Assembly (NCBI GenBank): GCA_964568355.1
Contig: CAZMRK010000008.1
Coordinates: 1-5,770 of the forward strand
Direction: 5' to 3'
DNA from: JAJPJX01 sp964568355
GTDB taxonomy: Bacteria > Acidobacteriota > Terriglobia > Bryobacterales > Bryobacteraceae
Length of the DNA: 5,770 nucleotides
Shown: one piece after another, positions 1-5,770 of the stretch
How the letters are laid out: each line of letters begins with the position of its first letter
Numbering within the stretch: the stretch's first letter is position 1
The notes under the pieces: model-generated
What the model saw: the letters and a program-made list of their open reading frames with translations, nothing else
Database searches by the model: none
Told to the model about the DNA's origin: nothing
Position numbers and translations under genes: made by a program

Positions 1-1399
1 GATGGTCCCTAAGTGGATCTTCCACATGCCGGGCGCCGAACGCCTGGAGAGCGTGCCCGTCGTGGTGGACGGGGTCATGTATGTCTCGCAGCCGAATGAG
101 GTCTATGCCCTCGACGGCCGCAGCGGGAGGGTGATCTGGGAGTACCGTCATCAGCCCGCCATGCGGCGCGGTCCTAACCGCGGGGTCGCCGTCTATAGTA
201 ATAAGGTCTACTTCGGAACGCCCGACGCCCGGCTGGTGGCGCTCGATGCCTTGACCGGAAACCTGCTCTGGCAGGTCCAGATGGCCGATCCCAAGGACGG
301 CTACTGGTGCCCGGTGGCGCCGCTGCCGGTGAAGGACAAGATCATCATGGGGATCGCTCCGGGCGATCACGGCCTGAACGGGTGGCTGGATGCCTACGAT
401 GCCCAGACTGGTGAGCGCGCCTGGCGATGGAACGCGATTCCTCGCCCCGGCGAGCCAGGCAACGAGACATGGTCCGGGGAATCCTGGAAGACCGGCGGCG
501 GCAATACCTGGCTGACCGGCAGCTACGACCCGGGGCTAAACCTCATCTACTGGGGTATCGGCAACCCGGCGCCTGATTTCAACGGTGACTATCGCAAGGG
601 CGACAACCTCTATACCGAGAGTATGGTGGCGCTCGACGCCGATAGCGGTAAGTTGAAATGGCATTTCCAGTTCACCCCGCACGATGTTTACGATTGGGAC
701 GCGGTGGAGATCCCTATTCTGGTGGACGCTCCCTACCAGGGCCAAACCCGCAAATTACTGGTGCAGGCCAATCGCAACGGCTTTTACTATGTACTCGACC
801 GCACCACCGGCGAATTTCTGCACGGCACACCGTTCGTCAAGCTGCTCAATTGGGCCTCGGGACTGACCAAAGCCGGCCGTCCAATTCAGGTACCCGGCGT
901 CGAGCCCAGCCTCCAGGGGACAAAAATCTGCCCGGCCACGGCCGGAGCCACGAACTGGATGTCCCCTGCCTATCATCCGGAAACCAACTGGTTCTACGTG
1001 GTGGCCATGGAGGGCTGCGGAATCAATACTAAATCGGCAGACAAGTTCCAGCCCGGCGGGCATCCGTATATGGCGACCGGCTACATCGAAAGCCCGGAAG
1101 AACCCTGGCAGATGCACGTGCGCGCGCTTAACCTGACCACGGGTAAGATCGAGTGGGATTATCCGCAGACCGGATCTCGCGCCTATGGTGCCGGGCTGCT
1201 TGCCACCGCCGGAGGGCTGATCTTCGCCGGGGACGACCAGGGGGAACTAACGGCGCTCGATGCGCGCAACGGCAAGGTGCTTTGGCACTTCAATACCGGC
1301 CAGCGCATCTCGGCATCGCCAGTAACCTACAGCTATCAGGGGAAGCAATACATCGCGTTGGGAGCCGGATCGAACGTCGTAGCTTTCGGACTGCCCTGA
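1..1399 (+). CDS. PQQ-type quinoprotein alcohol dehydrogenase-like protein, 5' partial
   Basis: This is the C-terminal part of an eight-bladed beta-propeller quinoprotein of the methanol/alcohol dehydrogenase type. Such enzymes oxidise alcohols or aldehydes in the periplasm and pass electrons to cytochrome c. The frame is open to the left edge, so the ATG at position 2 is internal; the signal peptide and first blade are missing. Residues are counted from that ATG. Repeated propeller motifs of the AlDa.tGk..W type occur at about 37-46, 80-90, 131-141, 210-220, 418-428. Likely active-site residues are Trp170 in GGGNTW, metal-binding Asn188 in GIGNPAP, Asp231 and Asp233 in DWD (catalytic Asp plus the second Asp typical of lanthanide-using XoxF-like enzymes), Arg258 in NRNG and Asn318 in GATNW. 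Two departures stand out: the adjacent Cys pair before NRG is absent (MRR at 54-56), and the metal-binding Glu is apparently Asp122. No CxxCH haem motif follows, so it is not a quinohaemoprotein. The family is secure; PQQ binding and substrate are not. It converges on the next gene with a 6-bp gap. Confidence 0.9.
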   Translation, partial: MVPKWIFHMPGAERLESVPVVVDGVMYVSQPNEVYALDGRSGRVIWEYRHQPAMRRGPNRGVAVYSNKVYFGTPDARLVALDALTGNLLWQVQMADPKDGYWCPVAPLPVKDKIIMGIAPGDHGLNGWLDAYDAQTGERAWRWNAIPRPGEPGNETWSGESWKTGGGNTWLTGSYDPGLNLIYWGIGNPAPDFNGDYRKGDNLYTESMVALDADSGKLKWHFQFTPHDVYDWDAVEIPILVDAPYQGQTRKLLVQANRNGFYYVLDRTTGEFLHGTPFVKLLNWASGLTKAGRPIQVPGVEPSLQGTKICPATAGATNWMSPAYHPETNWFYVVAMEGCGINTKSADKFQPGGHPYMATGYIESPEEPWQMHVRALNLTTGKIEWDYPQTGSRAYGAGLLATAGGLIFAGDDQGELTALDARNGKVLWHFNTGQRISASPVTYSYQGKQYIALGAGSNVVAFGLP

Positions 1400-1405
1400 G
1401 TCCGA
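1386..1405. terminator. Hairpin over the convergent gene ends, candidate bidirectional terminator
   Basis: A perfect 7-bp stem (TCGGACT at 1386-1392 pairing with AGTCCGA at 1399-1405) encloses a 6-base loop. It spans the last codons and TGA stop of the dehydrogenase gene and the whole 6-bp gap before the stop of the convergent PIG-L gene. Its placement between two convergent genes suggests a shared transcription end. Neither strand has a T-run after the stem, so it is not a classical intrinsic terminator, and it could be chance pairing or an mRNA 3'-end stabiliser. Confidence 0.35.
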
Positions 1406-3049
1406 TCAGTGCAGAAAAGCTTCGGAATTCCCCAATCCCGTCACGCGGATGCGGGCCAGGGCATCGGGAGAAGAGGCGTCCAGCTTCCGCCCGGTTCGCG
1501 CGAGGCGGGTGGTCACATCGCGCCAAATAGCCTGGTTGGCGCTGTGGAGCGCCAAAAGGGCATTGAGCTTGCGGCCGGCGGCGGTGCCGCCGATATCGAA
1601 GGCTACCGGCTGCGGCACAAACGGCGCGGCAGCCTCAGGCCGGAGGGTCTCCGGATCGAGCGGCTGGGAATAATAGTAAAGGTCGGGAACGGTGTAGGGC
1701 GCCAGGCCGGCCAGCGCGAAAGGGGGCTGAAAGTTCGCCAGCCCGGCGGCAAGCCAGGCTTCTTCAGCCGCGCTGCCCGCATAGAGACGATCCATCCGGC
1801 CGTCGTGGTGCGCGTAAGGATTGGGAATCCAAAGCGAGCGGGGCCGGAGCCGGCGGATATAGAAAAGGATGCGGTCGCGCAATTCGGTGGGAGATACCGC
1901 CGGCAGCTCGCCCCGGCGGTAGTTCAACGAGAAGACCTGCCTCACACCGAGCAGACGTTCCGCCTCTTCGCTTTCCGCGCGAGCGCCATCTTCCACCACC
2001 CGCAGCAGCGAGACCTCCGAGCCGCTTTGTACCATCCGGGCCACGGTGCCGCCGGCTGCGAGCAGATAGTCTTCGTCGTAGGTGGTCACCACCAGCGCGG
2101 GGCCTTGGGGCAAGGTGGAGGGAGCAGCGGGGCGTGGCATCGTTGCGGACCGGTGCTCGAGATGATCGCGGATCGCGGGCAGGTCGTCGAATTCGCCGGC
2201 AAAATCAAAGACCTCGGCATAGGGCACGCCGTTTTCCCGGCCACGCTTTTTGGAGACCCAGTACATGCGCCACTCCTGAAGCTTCTGCGTGGCTTCCAGG
2301 TCGCTTAAACCCTCCAACTCGGGAACCACGAGATGCTCCTGAGCCAGTTTGGCCCGGATGGAGCGGCCCAGCGAAGGCTGGAGCCGGACATTGCGGTTGA
2401 GCCAATAAGCCTTGGCCTTGCGCGCCACCTGGCTCTCATTGAGCTCGACGGCCAGATTCGGTGTGAAGCCGCGGCCGTAATCGCTGCGTTGGGAATAATA
2501 CTGAAAAGGAACGCGCCAAGGCTCCAGACCGAGCGTGCGATGCTCCGGCAGGATCGCGGGATCAGCGGCAGCCCATACGGCATCCGCTACGGCGCGTGCG
2601 CTCTTGCGATGGTCCGGATTGCGATCATAATGCCCCCAGGGATCGTAGGCCAGCACCACTTCCGGACGGTATTTGCGAAAGAGCAGCACCAACTGTGCGC
2701 GGATTTCGTTAGCGGGAACCGAATCGCTGTGATCGTTGCGCCAGTTCAGACTGATGACATCCTTCATTCCCAGAAAGCGCACGGCTTCCAGGCACTCTTT
2801 GAAATTGATCTGATTGTTGCCCGCCCACCCCAGAGAGCCGTCCTTTTCGTCATTGGTCATGCGCACGTAATAGCCGGTGTAACCGGAATCCGCGAGCTTG
2901 GCGATCAGGCCGCCGAAGCCATATTCCCAGGTGTGGTCGTCGTGGTGGGGTAAAACGACAAGGAACGTTTTTCCGGGCGGAATCTGTCCCATGGGCAGGC
3001 GCGCCCACAACGGGCACAGCAAAGCCAGGGACATCAGGGCAATTCGCAT
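1406..3049 (-). CDS. Exported two-domain PIG-L (LmbE-like) family protein; domain 1 intact, domain 2 degenerate
   Basis: A complete 547-residue protein with two tandem PIG-L folds. PIG-L proteins are zinc hydrolases that usually remove acetyl groups from N-acetylglucosamine-type substrates. Residues 1-17 resemble a signal peptide (MR, hydrophobic run, ending LWA), so the protein is probably periplasmic or secreted. Domain 1 (about 28-190) has PHHDDH at 34-39, giving zinc ligands His35 and Asp38 and general base Asp37, and NPDHR at 144-148, giving the third ligand His147. It differs from the usual PHPDDE in having His39, and Asn144 replaces the first His of HPDH. Residues about 200-305 are a charged, helix-rich linker. 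Domain 2 (about 317-510) keeps the fold signature, including AGGT at 332-335 and PNPYAHHD at 409-416. However, Tyr324 and Arg421 sit where the zinc His residues belong, and Glu326 sits at the base position, so it should not bind zinc normally. Most PIG-L proteins have one domain of 220-300 residues. The ATG at 3049 gives the best signal peptide, but no clear ribosome-binding site precedes it. The substrate is unknown. Confidence 0.93.
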   Translation of the reverse strand: MRIALMSLALLCPLWARLPMGQIPPGKTFLVVLPHHDDHTWEYGFGGLIAKLADSGYTGYYVRMTNDEKDGSLGWAGNNQINFKECLEAVRFLGMKDVISLNWRNDHSDSVPANEIRAQLVLLFRKYRPEVVLAYDPWGHYDRNPDHRKSARAVADAVWAAADPAILPEHRTLGLEPWRVPFQYYSQRSDYGRGFTPNLAVELNESQVARKAKAYWLNRNVRLQPSLGRSIRAKLAQEHLVVPELEGLSDLEATQKLQEWRMYWVSKKRGRENGVPYAEVFDFAGEFDDLPAIRDHLEHRSATMPRPAAPSTLPQGPALVVTTYDEDYLLAAGGTVARMVQSGSEVSLLRVVEDGARAESEEAERLLGVRQVFSLNYRRGELPAVSPTELRDRILFYIRRLRPRSLWIPNPYAHHDGRMDRLYAGSAAEEAWLAAGLANFQPPFALAGLAPYTVPDLYYYSQPLDPETLRPEAAAPFVPQPVAFDIGGTAAGRKLNALLALHSANQAIWRDVTTRLARTGRKLDASSPDALARIRVTGLGNSEAFLH

Positions 3050-3051
3050 GG

Positions 3052-3072
3052 GTGGTATATGATGCTATCACG
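3052..3072. promoter_or_regulatory. AT-rich divergent start region with imperfect inverted repeat and -10-like box
   Basis: The two PIG-L genes start back to back here, and this is the only free space between them. It is AT-rich compared with its surroundings. GTGGTA at 3052-3057 and TATCAC at 3066-3071 form a 6-base inverted repeat with one mismatch. TATGAT at 3058-3063, one base from the -10 consensus, ends nine bases before the preferred ATG of the plus gene at 3073. That spacing would suit a leaderless or nearly leaderless transcript. No convincing -35 box or Shine-Dalgarno sequence is visible on either strand. The assignment as a promoter or operator is weak. Confidence 0.25.
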
Positions 3073-3870
3073 ATGATCTTTGTTCTCGCCTTGATGCTGC
3101 TCGCGATACCTGCGTGGGCCGGCGATGCAGTGCTGGTGGTGACCGCGCACGCCGGCGACTATCTCACCGGCGCCGGCGGCACGCTCGCGCAGCGGATCGC
3201 CGCGGGGGATCAGGTGACGGTCGTGCAGGTGACGAACGACGAGAAGAACTCGCGCGGCCTGGGTCCGGCGGAAACGCAGAAGGCCAACTCCGCCGAGGCC
3301 GAGGCAGCGGCGCGGGCGCTTGGGGCCAGGGAGGTGCTGTTTCTGGGACACAAGAGTGGCGAACTCGGCTATCTCTCCAGTACCGAACTGCGGGAAGAGA
3401 TCTTCGGTCTGATTCGCTATTTCCGGCCCCGTGCCATTTTTTTCCCCGATCCCTACCTGCATTACGATCCCAACCGCGACCATTTCTACGTCGGAAAGAT
3501 GGTGGAGGAAGCCTGGGGCTATAGCGGTGGCGGCACGTTCGCTCCGGAGCTGGAGCGCATGGGATTAAAGCCGTACGGAGCTCCGGAAGTCTACTACTAC
3601 GCGATCGGCCGGCCGTACCGTGCGGGCGAGGGAGGAGACGGAGCGGCCCGGTTCCGCCCCGTGGATATCACCGCGACCCTGGACCGGAAGCTGCAAGCTC
3701 TCGCAATCCTCAAAACTTCGCCCGAGACGCTTTCCCGCGACCGGCTCGTGGCTTTGGCGGAAGCCGTCGGCAAGAAGCACGGCTTCCGCTACGGAGAAGA
3801 ATTCAACCATGTCGGCCCGCACACCGGCCTGCCCGAACACGTAGTCGAGCGGGCCGTGCGCAAGCCGTAA
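3052..3870 (+). CDS. Exported single-domain PIG-L (LmbE-like) family protein lacking the catalytic Asp
   Basis: A complete PIG-L fold protein, 272 residues from the GTG at 3052 or 265 from the ATG at 3073. I favour the ATG, because it gives a compact signal peptide that starts MIFVLAL and ends AWA before GD; the GTG would add seven residues (MVYDAIT) ahead of it. Numbering is from the GTG. The zinc-binding triad is present: His33 and Asp36 in AHAGDY, and His144 in PNRDH. The residue between them that should be the general base is Gly35 where PHPDDE proteins have Asp. AGGT follows at 41-44, and PDPYLHYD at 132-139 and VYYY at 180-183 are typical fold markers. The protein may use another base, do different chemistry, or bind without catalysis. 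Some PIG-L relatives, such as the 4-oxalomesaconate hydratase GalB, carry a similar AHxxDF-type motif and are not deacetylases. It resembles the second domain of the divergent neighbour (25 of 52 identical over residues 104-155). It converges on the TonB receptor gene with a 3-bp gap. Confidence 0.92.
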   Translation: MVYDAITMIFVLALMLLAIPAWAGDAVLVVTAHAGDYLTGAGGTLAQRIAAGDQVTVVQVTNDEKNSRGLGPAETQKANSAEAEAAARALGAREVLFLGHKSGELGYLSSTELREEIFGLIRYFRPRAIFFPDPYLHYDPNRDHFYVGKMVEEAWGYSGGGTFAPELERMGLKPYGAPEVYYYAIGRPYRAGEGGDGAARFRPVDITATLDRKLQALAILKTSPETLSRDRLVALAEAVGKKHGFRYGEEFNHVGPHTGLPEHVVERAVRKP

Positions 3871-3873
3871 CAC

Positions 3874-5770
3874 TCAGAACGAATACTTCAACCCGAACTG
3901 CACGACGCGTGCATCGCCGGGCATGCCGGCGGCGCCCTGAACCGTGCTGGTCACGCGCCCGAAGTTCTGCGGATCGCGAATATTCAGGCCAGGCGCGCCC
4001 AGGTTGACGTGGTTGAAGAAGTTGAAAAACTCCGCCCGGAACTGGACCTGGTGACTCTCCCAGAACCGGAAATTCTTGGTCGCCGAGAAATCTACCTGGT
4101 TGAGGCCCGGCAGGTGGATCTGCTCGCGCGTCGAGTTTCCGAACTGTCCCGCCACCGGTAGCGCGAAGGCGGCAGTATTGAACCAGCGGTCGCGCGTACG
4201 CTGATCGCGGGGCAACATCGCGCTCTGGCCGGCCACGACATTCGGCCGGGAAGCGATCCCCGTACCGGTGGTATCCACAACCCCGGAAAGTGCGGCGGCA
4301 AACCCGGTCTGCTCGGTAATGATGGTGCCCAGTTGCCAGCCGCCCAGCAGCGCGCGAATCACGCCCGGCGAATGGTTAAACAGCGGGACATCATAGAGAG
4401 CGGAGACCGATAGCCGGTGAGGTACATCGAAAGCGGAGTAGGACTTCTCGCCAGAGAGGTTCATGTAATCCTGAATGCCGCCCAGGAACGAACCGCCGCC
4501 GACCGTGCTGATGTCCGAATTGCTCAAGCTCTTCGACCAGGTGTAAGCGCCCAGAATCGAAAATCCGTGACCTACGCGGCGCTCGGCCTTCACCTGCAAG
4601 GAATGATAGGTCGAGTTGGCGATCGACTTGGCCACCGAGATCCCGGCGAATCCCTGAAGCGGACGGCGGCTGGCGATGGACGGGACAGCGGGGCCCGGCG
4701 TCACGATGTCCAGGGGACGGTTCCCGTCATAAGAAGTGGTCAGGCGAGTCCCTTTGGAACCGACATAGCCGATATCGAGATAAAAGTCGGCGGGCAGTTT
4801 CTTCTGTACGGTGAGGTTCCACTGCTGGGTATAGCTGTCGCGCAGGTCGGGGTCCACGCCTCCTGAACCGAACGTATTCTGCCCCACCCCCTGGCCGGTA
4901 AAGGCGGTAGCTACGTTGATCGGATTGGCGGCGTTGCCGGTGAAGGTGTACGTCTGGACAATCGGCGGATTCAGCGTCAGCGTGGTCCAGGAGTTGGTGA
5001 TTTCCGGTGTGTAATAGATGCCGTATCCGCCGCGCACGACAAAGTCGCGCACGTGCGGCACCGACCAGGCAAAACCGAAGCGTGGTCCAAAATCGTTGTA
5101 ATCATCGTTGGCCAGAGCGGCGGGATGATTCGGCGTATCCGGGATATCCGGGAAGCCGTGATAGGTCTGCAGGCTCGGAAGAAAGCCGTTCATATCGAAA
5201 TTCGTGGCTTTGCCCCGCTGCACCGGCCGGCCATAGAACTCCCAGCGCAGCCCCATATTGATCGTGAGACTGGGCAGCACCTTCCAATCATCCTGGAAAT
5301 AATAGGCGTGCCAGAAGTTATTCATCCGCGTGGCGAAAGGCTGCGCCGAGATCTGAGCGCCGGTGGCCAGGCCCAGCAGAAAGTCCGCGAACTGATTTTC
5401 GCGGCTGGCGTTCACGCCGCCGGCGGTAACGGTACCGTCAAAGGTGAAACTGCCACGGGCATTCACGGCTTCGTCGAAAGTCCAGTTCCGGCGGGCGATC
5501 ATGAGACCGGTCTTGAAGAAGTGGCTGCCGCGCCGTATCGAAACGTTGTCGCTCACCTGCCAAAGCTGGTTCAAACGGTCGCGGGGACCGATGGAACGGA
5601 CGTTCGGCATGTCGTAACCGACGGTAAAAGTGGGTGGGCCATAGTTGCGAGGGTCGGTGGATACGCCCGGGATGCCAAGCTGATTGGCGATGTCATACTT
5701 GGAATTGCCCGTGGTTCCGAAGAACTCGTGCTCGAAAAAGCGGTCCCATCCCACACGCACTTCGTTAATG
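3874..5770 (-). CDS. TonB-dependent receptor, Oar-like, C-terminal part of beta-barrel (5' partial)
   Basis: The C-terminal ~630 residues of a large outer-membrane receptor that imports substrates using TonB energy. The frame stays open to the right edge (Ile-Asn-Glu precedes the GTG at 5760), so the start lies outside. Family members usually exceed 1,000 residues, so a signal peptide, a carboxypeptidase-regulatory-like domain, the plug and the first strands are probably missing. Residues are counted from the GTG. Alternating aromatic beta-strand sequence runs throughout. Family markers include YYFQDDWKV at 153-161, NDFGPRFGFAWS at 222-233, VVRGGYGIYY at 241-250, YTWSKSLSNS at 406-415, DRWFNTAAFALP at 524-535 and FRAEFFNFFNH at 574-584. 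The protein ends in LKYSF with a terminal Phe, as expected for the outer-membrane assembly (BAM) signal. The substrate cannot be read from the barrel; acidobacterial relatives are often assumed to import glycans or other large molecules. The neighbouring PIG-L genes are compatible with an amino-sugar substrate but do not prove it. Confidence 0.93.
   Translation of the reverse strand, partial: INEVRVGWDRFFEHEFFGTTGNSKYDIANQLGIPGVSTDPRNYGPPTFTVGYDMPNVRSIGPRDRLNQLWQVSDNVSIRRGSHFFKTGLMIARRNWTFDEAVNARGSFTFDGTVTAGGVNASRENQFADFLLGLATGAQISAQPFATRMNNFWHAYYFQDDWKVLPSLTINMGLRWEFYGRPVQRGKATNFDMNGFLPSLQTYHGFPDIPDTPNHPAALANDDYNDFGPRFGFAWSVPHVRDFVVRGGYGIYYTPEITNSWTTLTLNPPIVQTYTFTGNAANPINVATAFTGQGVGQNTFGSGGVDPDLRDSYTQQWNLTVQKKLPADFYLDIGYVGSKGTRLTTSYDGNRPLDIVTPGPAVPSIASRRPLQGFAGISVAKSIANSTYHSLQVKAERRVGHGFSILGAYTWSKSLSNSDISTVGGGSFLGGIQDYMNLSGEKSYSAFDVPHRLSVSALYDVPLFNHSPGVIRALLGGWQLGTIITEQTGFAAALSGVVDTTGTGIASRPNVVAGQSAMLPRDQRTRDRWFNTAAFALPVAGQFGNSTREQIHLPGLNQVDFSATKNFRFWESHQVQFRAEFFNFFNHVNLGAPGLNIRDPQNFGRVTSTVQGAAGMPGDARVVQFGLKYSF

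Noticed and set aside
2..4. ATG at position 2 as the true start of the dehydrogenase.
   Set aside because: The visible protein begins inside a propeller blade with no signal peptide, and related enzymes have a further N-terminal stretch. The gene continues past the left edge.
658..1032. A 124-residue open frame within the dehydrogenase gene in another frame.
   Set aside because: It overlaps the DWD, NRNG and GATNW active-site segments of the quinoprotein and has low-complexity, Arg/Pro-rich sequence typical of an out-of-frame reading.
1577..1591. GGCGGC/GCCGCC hairpin with a 3-base loop.
   Set aside because: It encodes a Gly/Ala-rich turn in the second PIG-L domain in the middle of a gene, and such GC-rich palindromes arise by chance here.
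1409..2953. Long plus-strand open frames (299 residues at 1409-2308 and 206 residues at 2333-2953) opposite the two-domain PIG-L gene.
   Set aside because: They mirror a conserved coding frame in GC-rich DNA. The translations show no recognisable domain, signal peptide or family motif, while the opposite strand has clear PIG-L motifs over its whole length.
2993..3049. Lipoprotein signal (Cys12) at the N-terminus of the two-domain PIG-L protein.
   Set aside because: The residue before the Cys is Leu, not Gly/Ala/Ser, so it does not fit a lipobox. A plain cleavable signal peptide is more likely.
4417..4866. A 149-residue plus-strand open frame inside the TonB receptor region.
   Set aside because: It lies wholly antisense to well-conserved receptor sequence and shows no family motif; it is a by-product of codon bias.
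5758..5760. GTG at 5758-5760 as the true start of the TonB receptor.
   Set aside because: The frame stays open upstream to the window edge (Ile-Asn-Glu), and the plug domain and signal peptide are absent, so this is an internal codon.

Overview
The window looks like chromosomal DNA of an acidobacterium, probably from the Solibacter/Bryobacter side of the phylum. The main evidence is the gene at the right edge, a very large TonB-dependent receptor of the Oar-like type that is strongly expanded in Acidobacteriota, with signatures such as NDFGPRFGFAW, RWFNTAAFA and FRAEFFNFFNH. A periplasmic quinoprotein-type dehydrogenase, secreted PIG-L family proteins and high-GC DNA fit the same picture. The taxon is inferred from protein style, not from a marker gene.

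Four genes fill almost every base and alternate in strand (+, -, +, -). From left to right: (1) positions 1-1399, +, the C-terminal 465 residues of a PQQ-type beta-propeller dehydrogenase, cut at the left edge; (2) 1406-3049, -, a complete 547-residue exported protein with two PIG-L (LmbE-like deacetylase) domains, the first with an intact metal site and the second degenerate; (3) 3052 (or 3073)-3870, +, a complete single-domain exported PIG-L protein that keeps the three zinc ligands but has Gly in place of the catalytic Asp; (4) 3874-5770, -, the C-terminal ~630 residues of the TonB-dependent receptor, cut at the right edge. The gaps are 6 bp, 2-23 bp and 3 bp, so no stretch of even 30 bases is free of genes. 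I see no RNA genes, insertion sequences, CRISPR arrays or long repeats.

The genes do not form one operon because the strands alternate. Their products would nevertheless share the envelope: an outer-membrane importer, two periplasmic or secreted PIG-L proteins that could act on N-acyl sugars or related compounds, and a periplasmic alcohol/aldehyde-type oxidoreductase. A joint role in scavenging a glycan or N-acyl compound is a guess from context.

The most notable point is the trio of PIG-L domains within 2.5 kb, each with a different state of the active site (intact, degenerate, zinc-only). Gene 3 is clearly a close relative of the degenerate second domain of gene 2, arranged back to back with it.
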